Shown in pieces: positions 8,964-19,356 of a stretch of 64,000 nucleotides of DNA. The stretch is taken from positions 1,178,001 through 1,242,000 of the forward strand of contig NZ_CP084222.1 in assembly GCF_020268605.1 (NCBI RefSeq), read 5' to 3'. The DNA is from Arsenophonus apicola (GTDB lineage Bacteria > Pseudomonadota > Gammaproteobacteria > Enterobacterales > Enterobacteriaceae). The translations under genes were made by a program, and so were the position numbers. Below the pieces are notes generated by a model that worked only from the letters and a program-made list of their open reading frames with translations, was not told the DNA's origin and did no database searches. Every line of letters starts with the position of its first letter. Within the stretch, counting starts at the first letter, position 1.

Positions 8964-10484
8964 ATGCTATTACCTTGGCTAATACTTCTTCCCTTCATCG
9001 GTGGTGTGCTATGCTGGCAGTCCGAACGATTTAATCAACGGGCGCCACGCTATTTGGCACTGCTTGTGATGGGGTTAACACTACTCCTCTCTGTACTACT
9101 TTGGTTACAGGGAAATTATTCGTTGACTAACACTTTGGCATTACCCCAATGGCAGGCGATCTTTTTTATGCCATGGATCACGCCATTAGGTATTAATATT
9201 GCCTTGGCCATTGATGGTTTATCATTACTAATGATAGTGCTAACGGCTATCATGGGAATTTTTTCGGTATTGAGTTCGTGGAGTGAAAATCAACCAAACC
9301 AAGGTGCTTATCACTTTCATTTAATGTGGATTCTAGCTGGCGTGATGGGAATTTTCCTGGCGGTGGATCTGTTTTTGGTTTTTTTCTTCTGGGAAATGAT
9401 GCTGATCCCAATGTATTTTCTGATTGCTAATTGGGGGCATAAAGGCTCGGAAGAACGTGCACATGTCAATGCAGCTAGTAAGTTTTTTATTTATACCCAA
9501 GCAAGCGGTCTGATTATGTTGGTGGCAATTGTTGCATTAGCATTAATTCATTATCAATCAACGGGTAATTGGTCATTTGCCTATCACGATCTGTTAAATA
9601 CCAAAATGTCAGCGCTGACGCAGTATTTATTAATGCTGTGTTTTTTTATTGCATTTGCGGTGAAGATGCCTTTGGTACCTTTTCATGGCTGGATGGCAGA
9701 CACACAAGAACAATCGCCAACAGCTGGCTCCGTTGATATATCTGGTATCATGCTTAAAACGGCAGCTTATGGTTTATTGCGTTTCACATTACCGCTCTTT
9801 CCGACCGCATCGATTCAATTTACCCCTATCGCGATGACACTTGGCGTGATCAGCATATTTTATGGTGCATGGTTAGCATTCAAACAGACAGATATCAAAC
9901 GCCTGGTGGCTTATAGCAGTTTGTCGCATATGGGCTTTGTTACCGTCGCTATTTATGCCGGTTCTATCCTGGCTTACCAAGGAGCAGTGTTACAAATGAT
10001 TGCTAATGGCTTATCAGGTGCGGCTTTAATAATTATTAGTGGTCAACTTTATGAACGTACTGGAACCCGTGATATGCGCATGATGGGAGGATTATGGAAA
10101 CGGATCATGTGGCTACCTGCACTATCACTGTTTTTTGCCGTGGCAACGTTGGGCATGCCGGGTACCGGAAATTTTGTTGGTGAATTTATGATCCTATTTG
10201 GTACTTTTGGGCAATTTAAATTGGTGACAACAATTATGGTATTCGGTGTGGTATTTGCGTCGATCTATGCACTTTGGATGATGCAACAGGTCTATTATGG
10301 CACCACAAAATCAGAAAAAGTACTACCCGCTTTAAATGGTCGCGAGATGTTGGTTTTAGTGACATTAGCATTGTTATTAGTGGTATTAGGTTTTTATCCG
10401 CAACCCGTATTAGATACTTCAAAAAATGTGATGGAATCGCTGCACAGTTTGTATTCTATTTCGTTTTCAACCTTAAGGCCATAA
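8964..10484 (+). CDS. nuoM: NADH-quinone oxidoreductase subunit M
   Basis: Antiporter-like proton-pumping membrane subunit of complex I (506 aa, about 14 helices). Conserved elements include FFFWEMMLIPMYFLI with the essential glutamate near residue 144, AFAVKMPLVPFHGWMADTQ with the central lysine, and QTDIKRLVAYSSLSHMGFV. It sits between nuoL and nuoN, separated from nuoN by six bases. Confidence 0.96.
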   Translation: MLLPWLILLPFIGGVLCWQSERFNQRAPRYLALLVMGLTLLLSVLLWLQGNYSLTNTLALPQWQAIFFMPWITPLGINIALAIDGLSLLMIVLTAIMGIFSVLSSWSENQPNQGAYHFHLMWILAGVMGIFLAVDLFLVFFFWEMMLIPMYFLIANWGHKGSEERAHVNAASKFFIYTQASGLIMLVAIVALALIHYQSTGNWSFAYHDLLNTKMSALTQYLLMLCFFIAFAVKMPLVPFHGWMADTQEQSPTAGSVDISGIMLKTAAYGLLRFTLPLFPTASIQFTPIAMTLGVISIFYGAWLAFKQTDIKRLVAYSSLSHMGFVTVAIYAGSILAYQGAVLQMIANGLSGAALIIISGQLYERTGTRDMRMMGGLWKRIMWLPALSLFFAVATLGMPGTGNFVGEFMILFGTFGQFKLVTTIMVFGVVFASIYALWMMQQVYYGTTKSEKVLPALNGREMLVLVTLALLLVVLGFYPQPVLDTSKNVMESLHSLYSISFSTLRP

Positions 10485-10490
10485 TTCGTC

Positions 10491-11906
10491 ATGACCATAA
10501 CTTTTGAACAATTGATCGCATTGTCTCCACTTTTGATCGTTGGGCTATTAGTGGTGATTGTGATGTTATCCATTGCCTGGCGGCGTCATCATTTACTCAA
10601 TGCCATATTAACAATAGCCGGTTTTATTATTGCTCTTTTGGCCTGCTGCTTAATTGGCGATAAATTACCGCTTGAAGTCACCCCATTAATCTATGTAGAT
10701 AAATATTCACTCTTTTATAGCGCACTGATTTTGCTTGCTGGTATTGGCACAGCAATTTATGCCTATGGATGGCTTACAAGATACCCGGATAACAAAGAAG
10801 AGTTTTATTTATTATTAAGTATTGCGGTAGCTGGTGGGATCTTGTTATCAATGGCCAACCATTTAGCAACCTTATTCATTGGTATTGAATTAATTTCATT
10901 GCCATTATTTGGCTTGGTCGGCTATGCCTTTACCCAGAAGCGTTCATTAGAAGCTAGCATTAAATATATGTTGCTATCCGCCGCCGCCTCTGCATTTTTA
11001 TTGTTCGGTATGGCATTACTTTATGCTGAATCCGGCAGTTTGCTATTTGCCAAATTAGGTTTAAGCCTAAATGAGCATATTATTCACTATCCAGTCATTA
11101 TGGTTGGTGTTGGCATGATGTTGGTCGGCATTGGTTTTAAACTCTCTTTTGTACCTTTTCAATTGTGGACACCGGATGTTTATCAAGGTGCGCCTGCACC
11201 GGTGGCAACATTTTTAGCAACAGCTAGCAAGATCGCCATTTTCGCAGTTTTAATGCGTTTACTAATGACATCAGCGATAGCAGAAAGTCAGGCATTATTG
11301 TTAGTACTTAGCATTATTGCCATGGCTTCTATTCTGTTTGGTAATTTAATGGCCATCTCGCAACAGAGTATTAAGCGGCTGTTAGGTTACTCATCTATTG
11401 CCCATATGGGATATTTGCTATTGCCGTTAATTGCGTTACAGACTGATAGTGTTGCCGCACAAATTACCGTCGCAATTTATTTTATGGGGTATTTATTGGC
11501 CAGTTTAGGTGCTTTTGGTGTTGTCAGCATTCTCTCAAGCCCCTACTGTGGTGATGATAAAGACGATATTAATGCTTATCGGGGATTATATTGGCGCCAA
11601 CCGGTGTTGGCGATTATTTTGACCATTATGATGCTGTCGTTAGCGGGCATACCAATTACCCTAGGTTTTATTGGTAAATTTTATCTCATCATTACTGCTA
11701 TTAATGCCGAATTATGGTGGTTAACGGCAGTCGTGATTATCGGTAGTGCGATGGGGTTATACTATTATTTACGTTTTATGGCTATTTTATATAGCCGTGA
11801 GCCGCTAACTAATGGCCAACCGCACAAACAATTAAATGTTAATTTAGCCACTTTATTTGCGTTATTGTGTGCTGTTATTACAATTTTATTGGGAATATGG
11901 CCATAA
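10491..11906 (+). CDS. nuoN: NADH-quinone oxidoreductase subunit N
   Basis: Antiporter-like membrane subunit next to NuoK, last gene of the operon. The 471-aa product has the typical glutamate helix HLATLFIGIELISLPLFGLV and the lysine segment GFKLSFVPFQLWTPDVYQGAPAP. It ends LLGIWP, about 14 residues shorter than the E. coli protein, losing only the last tail. A strong terminator follows about 60 bases downstream. Confidence 0.95.
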   Translation: MTITFEQLIALSPLLIVGLLVVIVMLSIAWRRHHLLNAILTIAGFIIALLACCLIGDKLPLEVTPLIYVDKYSLFYSALILLAGIGTAIYAYGWLTRYPDNKEEFYLLLSIAVAGGILLSMANHLATLFIGIELISLPLFGLVGYAFTQKRSLEASIKYMLLSAAASAFLLFGMALLYAESGSLLFAKLGLSLNEHIIHYPVIMVGVGMMLVGIGFKLSFVPFQLWTPDVYQGAPAPVATFLATASKIAIFAVLMRLLMTSAIAESQALLLVLSIIAMASILFGNLMAISQQSIKRLLGYSSIAHMGYLLLPLIALQTDSVAAQITVAIYFMGYLLASLGAFGVVSILSSPYCGDDKDDINAYRGLYWRQPVLAIILTIMMLSLAGIPITLGFIGKFYLIITAINAELWWLTAVVIIGSAMGLYYYLRFMAILYSREPLTNGQPHKQLNVNLATLFALLCAVITILLGIWP

Positions 11907-11965
11907 CCTTTGTTTGAGATTGCACTTGCTGCTTTGGCGGCATAATTATCAGTATGCGTTAATAG

Positions 11966-11992
11966 CCCAGCGTTAATATCGCTGGGTTTTTT
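11966..11992 (+). terminator. Rho-independent terminator of nuo operon
   Basis: A 7-bp perfect stem CCCAGCG/CGCTGGG with loop TTAATAT is followed by six T residues. It lies 60 bases after nuoN and before menF, so it closes the nuo operon. Confidence 0.92.
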
Positions 11993-12117
11993 ATGATTGA
12001 GATTGTTAATAGCAAAAATTTAATAATAGTTTGCTAAAGCAACAAATAGCAGAATAAATACATGATTAGCCAATTGGTTTAATAAAATGATTTATTGGAG
12101 TCAAGAGGATAGTAATA

Positions 12118-13455
12118 GTGGTTAATATTAGCGAGTTCATGGCAAGTGTTTATCAATTTTTATCTGAACGACAAATCGATGGGACAAGTGGGCAACAATA
12201 TCAATTTCCTTTACCCGCTGATATTAAATTTCCTGCTTTAGACTGGCTAGCCAGTCAGCAATTTTATCCTCAATTTTATTGGCATCATCGCGATGGTCAC
12301 GAAGAAGTGGCTTTACTCGGTGAGGTAAAACATTTTACTAATATTGTCGATGCTGAACAATTTTTACAGCAACAACCCGCTACCACAACCATGCGTATCT
12401 GGGGATTGAATGCTTGGCAGCCACTGCCTAATAATGAATATTATGCTGGTTTTGTTGGTGTTGAGAGCTATTTATTCATACCGCGGCTCGAGTTTCGTTA
12501 TGGTCAGGGAAAGTGGATATTAGCTATCAATATTATTGATCAACAAGATCTGCCGCACGCCCTGCAATTTTTATCTGGATTGCAATCAGTTAAACCCATT
12601 TCTCCACTTAATAGCAGTATTAAGCGAGTTCAACATCTGCCTGAATACCCACAGTGGCGAGATTTAACCACTCAGGCAATACAACTGATTAATAGTGGGG
12701 TTATGGATAAAGTGGTGATTGCCCGCCAAACGGATATTTAATTAACAAAACCATTAAATGCGGCCAGTCTGATGTTGGCAAGTAAAGCGGTTAACCGTCA
12801 ATGTTACCATTTTATGCTGTCGTTTAACCCTCAACATACCTTTTTATCATCAACGCCAGAGCGTCTTTATTATCGTGAATTTCAACAACTTTATACTGAA
12901 GCATTAGCTGGAACGGTAGTCAATTCATCAGATCAGTCAGTCAGGCAAGCCCATTCGGATTGGTTAATGAATGATGATAAAAATCAGCATGAAAATCGAC
13001 TGGTCGTAGAGGATATTTGTCAAAGATTACAAAATAATTGTGAAAGGATTAGTATTTCCTCACCTGATATTATTTTGTTACGTAAAATTCAGCATTTGCG
13101 TCGTCTTATTCATGTCACGCTACGTGATGCTAGTGATAGTGACTGTTTATACCTTTTACAGCCGACAGCGGCGGTTGCGGGTGTGCCAAGAAAAATAGCG
13201 AAGCATTTTCTACAGCAAAATGAGCCTATTTGCCGTGGTTGGTATGCAGGTAGTGCCGGCTATCTATCACTAAATCAAAGTGAATTTGTTGTAGCGTTAC
13301 GTTGTGCACATATAAATGACACTCGTCTTCGACTTTATGCCGGTGCCGGTATCGTTAACGATTCAGATCCATGGCAAGAATGGCTTGAAGTGGAAAATAA
13401 GGTTGCAGGTTTACAAACATTACTAAATACGGAAACATTTTGTTGTGAAAGTTGA
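12118..13455 (+). pseudogene. menF: Isochorismate synthase, interrupted by in-frame TAA
   Basis: First enzyme of menaquinone synthesis, converting chorismate to isochorismate. The reading frame begins with GTG 12118 and is homologous to E. coli MenF throughout, but codon 208 (12739-12741) is TAA; the same frame continues immediately and ends at 13455. The E. coli equivalent reads KVVLARATDLHFASP and this one KVVIARQTDI, stop, LTKP, so a single CAA-to-TAA change explains it. The stop falls just after the catalytic-lysine strand, so the N-terminal fragment lacks the rest of the chorismate-binding domain. The downstream part keeps LAGT, DEKNQ-like (DDKNQHENRLVVEDI) and YAGAGIV motifs. EntC elsewhere could replace the activity. 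Confidence 0.92.
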
Positions 13456-13571
13456 TTTTTACAACAAAAATAATTTTTTAGCGTCATTTTATTGAACTGG
13501 AATAAGGAAAATAACGTAATTTCACTTAAAATTGCTATTATTTTATTTCTTATTTCTGCTTTGAGTAAAGT

Positions 13572-15245
13572 ATGTCGCATAGTGTTTTTAACCGTCAATG
13601 GGCGCAAGTCATTCTGGAAGCATTAACACGACATGGATTAAGCCATGTTTGCATTGCGCCAGGTTCTCGCTCGACACCATTGACATTAGCCGCCGCGGCA
13701 AATAGTAAGTTAATTTGTCATACTCACTATGATGAACGTGGATTAGGCTATTTTGCTCTGGGCTTGGCAAAAGTGGTTAGCAAACCGGTGGCTGTTATTG
13801 TCACTTCTGGTACCGCAGTGGCTAACTTATATCCCGCTTTAATTGAAGCCGGCTTAACGGGTGAAAATATCATTTTTTTAACTGCCGATCGGCCAGCAGA
13901 ATTAATTGATTGTGGTGCTAATCAAGCGATTCGGCAAACTGCTATTTTTGCTGATCATCCAGCACAAACATTAACATTACCCAGTCCCACCCAAGATATC
14001 AGTGCGCAATGGTTGATTAGTACCATTGACAATGCAATGAATAATCTTTCCCATGGCGCTGTGCATATCAATTGCCCATTTGCTGAACCTTTATATGGTC
14101 AAGCTTCAGCACAAATTGACTGGCAAAATTCATTGGCTAGTTGGTGGCAATCTTCTACACCCTGGTTGAGCGGTGGTGGCTGTCACTCGTTAGCATTGGT
14201 AACAAATTGGCATGTTTGGCGACAGAAAAAAGGTCTAGTGATCGCGGGCAGAATGCGACCTGATGAGGGAGCGCAAGTTGCACAATGGGCAGAAATGTTA
14301 GGTTGGTCAATAATTAGTGATGTTTTATCACAAACGGGACAACCCTTACCCTGCGCCGATCTTTGGTTATCCATAACAGCAGTGAAAAACATTTTGCAAA
14401 ATGCCCAATTAGTCGTCCAATTTGGCTCAAGTTTAACCAGTAAACGTTTATTAGAATGGCAAGCACAATGTCAACCTGAAGAATATTGGATTATTGATCC
14501 TATTCCTGGTCGGTTAGATCCGGCTAATCATCGTGGTAAGCGATTGGTTAGTTCAGTGTCTAACTGGTTAATTGGCCATCCGGCAATAACTTGTTTACCT
14601 TGGGCGAACGAATTGATTGCTATTGTTAATAGCGTTTATAGCGGCGTCAGGAAACAATTGGATCAACAATTTTCAGAAGCCGCCATTGCGCATCAACTGG
14701 CACAATTGTTACCGATAAACGGGCAACTTTTTGTTGGTAATAGCTTGATTGTCAGATTGATTGATGCTCTCTGCCAATTACCGGCAAATTATCCAATCTA
14801 TAGCAATCGTGGAGCTAGTGGCATTGATGGTTTGATTGCTACCCTAGCCGGTGTGCACGCGGCCAATGCGAAGCCTACGCTAGGCATCATCGGCGATATT
14901 TCGGCGCTTTATGACTTAAATAGTCTGAATTTATTACGTGCTTGCTTGGCACCCACGGTGTTGATTGTAGTGAATAATAATGGTGGCCAAATCTTCTCTA
15001 TGCTACCTACCCCTGAAGCGGAAAGAGAACGTTTTTATTGCATGCCTCATCAGTTGCAATTTAAGCATGCGGCTGCCATGTTTGGTCTATCTTACGCGGC
15101 CCCGTCAAATTGGCATGAGTTGAAAGATACCATCAATGATTATTGGCAGCACGGTGGTAAGGCGTTGATGATTGAATTGTTAGTAGCAGGTGATGAAGGG
15201 GCAAAAACACTCAATCAACTTGTTAATCAGATGATGCAATTATGA
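13572..15245 (+). CDS. menD: SEPHCHC synthase
   Basis: Thiamine-diphosphate enzyme joining isochorismate and 2-oxoglutarate to give 2-succinyl-5-enolpyruvyl-6-hydroxy-3-cyclohexene-1-carboxylate. The 557-aa protein has the three-domain ThDP fold: N-terminal CIAPGSRSTPL and the activating-glutamate region HYDERGLGYFALGLAK, and a C-terminal ThDP/Mg site GDISALYDLNSLNLL ending in VNNNGG. Length matches E. coli (556 aa). A 116-base gap separates it from broken menF; it overlaps menH by four bases. The frame looks intact. Confidence 0.95.
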   Translation: MSHSVFNRQWAQVILEALTRHGLSHVCIAPGSRSTPLTLAAAANSKLICHTHYDERGLGYFALGLAKVVSKPVAVIVTSGTAVANLYPALIEAGLTGENIIFLTADRPAELIDCGANQAIRQTAIFADHPAQTLTLPSPTQDISAQWLISTIDNAMNNLSHGAVHINCPFAEPLYGQASAQIDWQNSLASWWQSSTPWLSGGGCHSLALVTNWHVWRQKKGLVIAGRMRPDEGAQVAQWAEMLGWSIISDVLSQTGQPLPCADLWLSITAVKNILQNAQLVVQFGSSLTSKRLLEWQAQCQPEEYWIIDPIPGRLDPANHRGKRLVSSVSNWLIGHPAITCLPWANELIAIVNSVYSGVRKQLDQQFSEAAIAHQLAQLLPINGQLFVGNSLIVRLIDALCQLPANYPIYSNRGASGIDGLIATLAGVHAANAKPTLGIIGDISALYDLNSLNLLRACLAPTVLIVVNNNGGQIFSMLPTPEAERERFYCMPHQLQFKHAAAMFGLSYAAPSNWHELKDTINDYWQHGGKALMIELLVAGDEGAKTLNQLVNQMMQL

Positions 15246-16036
15246 TGTTATATACTCGACGATACCATGAAAAATGTGCTGGAACATGGTTAGTTTGGTT
15301 ACATGGTTTACTTGGCGAAGGCGGCGAATGGCTACCTATTATTGAACAATGCAACAATCATCCATCACTGACAATTGATTTACCGGGCCACGGGCGTTCA
15401 CCATATATTCAACTGACAGATTTTTCTCACTTAAGTCGGTTAATTGAACAGGCAATTCAAGCTAATCAAATTGACAGTTATTATCTAATTGGCTATTCGT
15501 TGGGTGGTAGGATTGCTATGTATTACGCTTGTCAGTCTCAACCTACTAAATTGAAAGCATTAATTGTTGAGGGGGCCAATGTTGGTTTAAAACAGCCCAC
15601 TGAGCGCCTGCTACGTTTAAAGCATGATCAGTCTTGGGCAAAACGCTTTCGATGTGAGCCTATGGATAATGTCTTATCCGATTGGTATCAGCAAGCCGTC
15701 TTTCATGACTTATCTGTCGAGCAACGACAACAATTAATAGCTGAGCGCAGGAATAATTGCGGCGAATATGTTGCCCATTTATTGGAAACGACTTCATTAG
15801 GTAAACAACCTTTTTTAGTCAATAAATTATTACAGCGAAACTACCCTTTCAGCTACCTCTGCGGTGAGTATGACGAAAAGTTTTGCGCTATCTCACAACA
15901 ATTCTCGTTACCACTTATTCGGATACCTGAGGCTGGGCATAATGCCCATCGTAGTAATCCTATTGCTTATGCTAAAGCAGTGGAGCGTTTTTTAAATTTT
16001 CTGACGGAAGGAATTGAATATGCAGTGTCTGAATAA
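15242..16036 (+). CDS. menH: SHCHC synthase (alpha/beta hydrolase)
   Basis: Removes pyruvate from SEPHCHC in menaquinone synthesis. The alpha/beta hydrolase triad is visible: nucleophile Ser in GYSLGGR near residue 87, Asp in CGEYDEKF near 208, His in PEAGHNAH near 231, and the oxyanion motif WLHGLLGEGGEW near residue 19. The start ATGATG overlaps the menD stop; either ATG may serve. The 3' end overlaps the chosen menB start by 17 bases. Confidence 0.92.
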   Translation: MMLYTRRYHEKCAGTWLVWLHGLLGEGGEWLPIIEQCNNHPSLTIDLPGHGRSPYIQLTDFSHLSRLIEQAIQANQIDSYYLIGYSLGGRIAMYYACQSQPTKLKALIVEGANVGLKQPTERLLRLKHDQSWAKRFRCEPMDNVLSDWYQQAVFHDLSVEQRQQLIAERRNNCGEYVAHLLETTSLGKQPFLVNKLLQRNYPFSYLCGEYDEKFCAISQQFSLPLIRIPEAGHNAHRSNPIAYAKAVERFLNFLTEGIEYAVSE

Positions 16037-16877
16037 AGAACAACCTTATGCTGCTGCACAATGGCATGATCATTCGGCCCAAGTTGAAGATATTCTTTAT
16101 CATAAAACTAAAGATGGGATTGCTAAAATTACTATCAATCGTCCCCATGTGCGTAATGCATTTCGGCCGCAAACCGTCAAAGAGATGATCCAAGCATTAT
16201 CTGATGCCCGTTACGATAATGCGATAGGTTGTATTATTTTAACCGGCCAGGGAGAAAAAGCCTTTTGTGCCGGCGGTGATCAAAAAATTCGTGGTGATTA
16301 TGGTGGCTATCGAGATGATAATGGCGTCCATCATTTAAATATTTTAGATTTTCAACGCCAAATTCGAACCTGTCCAAAGCCGATTGTTGCTATGGTTGCC
16401 GGTTATGCGATTGGCGGTGGACATGTATTACATATGATGTGTGATTTAACCATTGCTGCTGACAATGCCATATTTGGGCAAACTGGGCCTAAGGTGGGTT
16501 CATTTGATGGTGGTTGGGGCGCTTCTTATATGGCGCGTATTGTTGGACAAAAAAAAGCGCGCGAAATTTGGTTCTTATGTCGTCAATATGATGCCCGGTC
16601 AGCATTGGATATGGGATTGGTAAATCAGGTTGTACCTTATGCTGAACTTGAGTGTGAAACAGTAGGTTGGTGCAGAGAGATACTAAAAAACAGCCCAATG
16701 GCACTACGCTGTTTGAAAGCCGCGCTGAATGCGGATTGCGACGGCCAGGCAGGTTTACAAGAGTTAGCCGGTAATGCCACGATGTTGTTTTACATGACTG
16801 AGGAAGGTCAGGAAGGCAGAAATGCTTTTAATGAAAAACGGCAACCGGAATTTTCAACCTTTGAGCGTAATCCATAA
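16020..16877 (+). CDS. menB: 1,4-dihydroxy-2-naphthoyl-CoA synthase
   Basis: Crotonase-family enzyme that cyclises O-succinylbenzoyl-CoA. The 285-aa product shows the oxyanion-hole segments AFCAGGDQKIRGDYGGY and AGYAIGGGHVLHMMCD and the YMTEEGQEGRNAF C-terminus of the family, nearly unchanged from E. coli. ATG 16020 gives exactly the E. coli length and has GGAAGG eight bases upstream; the in-frame TTG at 16014 lies only two bases from that site. Its substrate would come from MenE, which is broken here. Confidence 0.95.
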   Translation: MQCLNKEQPYAAAQWHDHSAQVEDILYHKTKDGIAKITINRPHVRNAFRPQTVKEMIQALSDARYDNAIGCIILTGQGEKAFCAGGDQKIRGDYGGYRDDNGVHHLNILDFQRQIRTCPKPIVAMVAGYAIGGGHVLHMMCDLTIAADNAIFGQTGPKVGSFDGGWGASYMARIVGQKKAREIWFLCRQYDARSALDMGLVNQVVPYAELECETVGWCREILKNSPMALRCLKAALNADCDGQAGLQELAGNATMLFYMTEEGQEGRNAFNEKRQPEFSTFERNP

Positions 16878-17851
16878 TGCGTAAGGCGGCAATATATCAA
16901 TTTAGTTTACCAATGGAAACGGGGATCATATTACGGCAGCAACGATTAAAAACCCGTGATGGCTTTCTTATTCATTTACAAGAAAATGGTTCTCAAGGTT
17001 GGGGGGAAATTTCACCTTTACCGCAGTTTAGTGTTGAAACACTAGAAACGGCTCGATTGGCACTGCAAACCCGTTTACGTGATTGGTGTCAGGGGGCAAC
17101 AATAGAAGAATGCGATATCCCATCAGTGGCTTTTGGACTTAGTTGTGCACAGGCTGAATTAATGGCCGAATTACCAGAAATCACCCATTATCCAAAAGCT
17201 CCCCTTTGCACCGGTGATCTGGATGAGCTTATTTTACAATTAAATGCTGCTAACAGTGAAAAAGTGGCTAAGGTTAAGGTTGGGTTTTATGAATCAGTGC
17301 GGGATGGGATGGTAGTTAATTTACTACTTGATGCTGTTCCTTGCTTGCGTTTACGCTTGGATGCTAATCGAAGTTGGAATCAATCCCAAGCGGCCGCATT
17401 TGCCAAGTATATTAAACCTGCTAATCGCGCTAGAATTGATTTTATTGAAGAGCCTTGTAAAACCATGCTTGACTCGTTGGCTTTTGCTCAACAAACGGGG
17501 ATCGCCATTGCTTGGGATGAAAGTGTGCGTGAGCCGGGCTTTCAACTTAAAAAGCAGCCGGGCGTTAGCACCATCATTGTTAAACCCACCTTACTAGGTA
17601 GCTTAAATCGTTGTAAGCAACTTATTCATGACGCTCAGGCTTTGGGATTAGAGACCGTGATTAGTTCTAGTCTAGAAAGTAGTTTTGGCTTAACCCAATT
17701 AGCGCGAATAGCAAACTGGTTAACACCAGAAAGCGTGCCAGGATTAGATACCTTGTCTCTACACCAGGCTCAACTTGTCCGTCAATGGCCTGAAAGTTCG
17801 TTACCGCTAATCGGATTAAATGAATTAGCACAAATATGGCAACATGAATGA
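16877..17851 (+). CDS. menC: o-Succinylbenzoate synthase
   Basis: Enolase-superfamily dehydratase converting SHCHC to o-succinylbenzoate. The catalytic and metal ligands are recognisable in order: KVKVG (acid/base lysine), LRLDANRSW (Asp), FIEEP (Glu), AWDES (Asp) and IIVKPTLLG (Lys). Length 324 aa is close to E. coli MenC (320). The start overlaps the menB stop as TAATG, and the stop overlaps the ancestral menE ATG at 17848. Confidence 0.95.
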   Translation: MRKAAIYQFSLPMETGIILRQQRLKTRDGFLIHLQENGSQGWGEISPLPQFSVETLETARLALQTRLRDWCQGATIEECDIPSVAFGLSCAQAELMAELPEITHYPKAPLCTGDLDELILQLNAANSEKVAKVKVGFYESVRDGMVVNLLLDAVPCLRLRLDANRSWNQSQAAAFAKYIKPANRARIDFIEEPCKTMLDSLAFAQQTGIAIAWDESVREPGFQLKKQPGVSTIIVKPTLLGSLNRCKQLIHDAQALGLETVISSSLESSFGLTQLARIANWLTPESVPGLDTLSLHQAQLVRQWPESSLPLIGLNELAQIWQHE

Positions 17852-19272
17852 CATTTAATCAATGGCCCTGGCTTTATTAGGCTGAACAATCACCGACTGA
17901 CATTGCACTGATAACCGAGAATAGACAATATTGCTGGCGTCAATTGGTGGTAAAAATTAATACTATTGCCGCCCATTTTCAACGTCAGCTGTTTGCTCCC
18001 CAGCAGATGACTATCATGCTTAGGGGTAAAAATAGTCTTTCTTTGCTGTTATGTCAGTTGGCATTATTACAATTGGGTGCTCGGATTTTGCCCCTCAATC
18101 CACAACTGCCAGAGAGCACAGTAACAGAATTAACTGCCAGTTTGGCGATTGATTGTATGATTGACTTTACTGATAAGCCGTTGTTTTTGCCGCATGTAAA
18201 ATTGCTAGATTATCGAGCAGCTACAATAAAATCAGCTAATTATCAATATGATATCACTAGCGCAGTGCCTTTTATGTCATTGTTGCCTGCGACATTAATA
18301 CTAACCTCAGGTTCGACCGGTTTAGCGAAAGCGGTAGTACATAATATTGCCGCTCATCTCAATAGTGCAAAGGGAGTGCTTACGTTATTGCCATTTCAGC
18401 GTAAGGATTGCTGGTTGCTTTCGTTACCGCTTTTTCATGTCTCAGGCCAGGGAATTGTTTGGCGGTGGTTATTTCGCGGTGCTAGGTTAGCAATAAAAGC
18501 CACCCGTGAATTACCTCATGCATTACAGCAATGTAGCCACGCTTCTTTAGTGCCTACTCAATTATGGCGTTTATTGCAGATAAAAAATGTTGAGCAAAAA
18601 GCCAGTTTGCAAAACGTGTTATTAGGCGGCGCGATGATCCCGCACGAACTAGTTGCTGCGGCAAAACAGCATGGCATCCGCTGTTGGTTAGGTTATGGTA
18701 TGACAGAAACAGCTTCCACCGTTTGCGCTAAACCAGCAGATAGCGGTAAGGGTGTCGGTTTACCTTTAACCGGCAAGTCGCTTCGTTTAGTCAATAGTGA
18801 AATTCATATTCAAGCTGACAGTTTGGCATTAGGCTATTGGTGGCAGGGCAAAGTGCTACCATTAGCATTAGCTAATGGTTGGTTTGCTAGCCGTGATAAA
18901 GGGGCATTTACGGCAGTAGAATGGCAAATTTTAGGTCGATTGGATAATCAATTTTTTAGTGGCGGGGAAGGGATTCAACCCGAAGATATTGAAGCTATCA
19001 TAAATAGCCATCCCGATATTAAACAGAGTTTTGTTATGCCAATACCCGATAAAGAATTTGGTCACCGCCCAGTTGTGGTTATTGAGTCTGATAATAAACA
19101 ACTGGTAACCAGTTTAAATCAGTGGCTAGATCCTCAGCTAGCCGCTTTTCAACGGCCTATTGCTTATTATTTATTGCCTAGAATGTTAACACAGAATGCC
19201 GGCATTAAGCTTTCCCGTCACAATATCCACCAATGGCTTTTACAGCATCATCATAATAATAAACGGATTTAA
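17848..19272 (+). pseudogene. menE: O-succinylbenzoate-CoA ligase, interrupted by TAG at codon 11
   Basis: Adenylate-forming enzyme making O-succinylbenzoyl-CoA. The ancestral ATG 17848 overlaps the menC stop and encodes MTFNQWPWLY, matching E. coli MIFSDWPWRH; the next codon (17878-17880) is TAG where E. coli has TGG (Trp). The frame then stays open to 19272 with normal motifs: LTSGSTGLAKAVVHN (phosphate loop), GYGMTETAST, SRDKG, GRLDNQFFSGGEGIQP and the C-terminal lysine in NAGIKLSRH. Only TTG 17944 or GTG 17947, without a ribosome-binding site, could restart translation, losing about 32 residues. Likely a recent nonsense mutation; readthrough or reinitiation is possible. Confidence 0.9.
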
Positions 19273-19356
19273 ACTAGTATAGCGTTGGCTCTAAGGCGAT
19301 GAGGAGATCTTTGGGTAAATCCATTTTTTAGCCAGTCATTAATGTAAAAATGATTT

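Noticed and set aside
17944..19272. menE as a normal gene starting at TTG 17944
   Set aside because: There is no ribosome-binding site, about 32 conserved N-terminal residues would be missing, and the upstream 11 codons match the real MenE start before the TAG.
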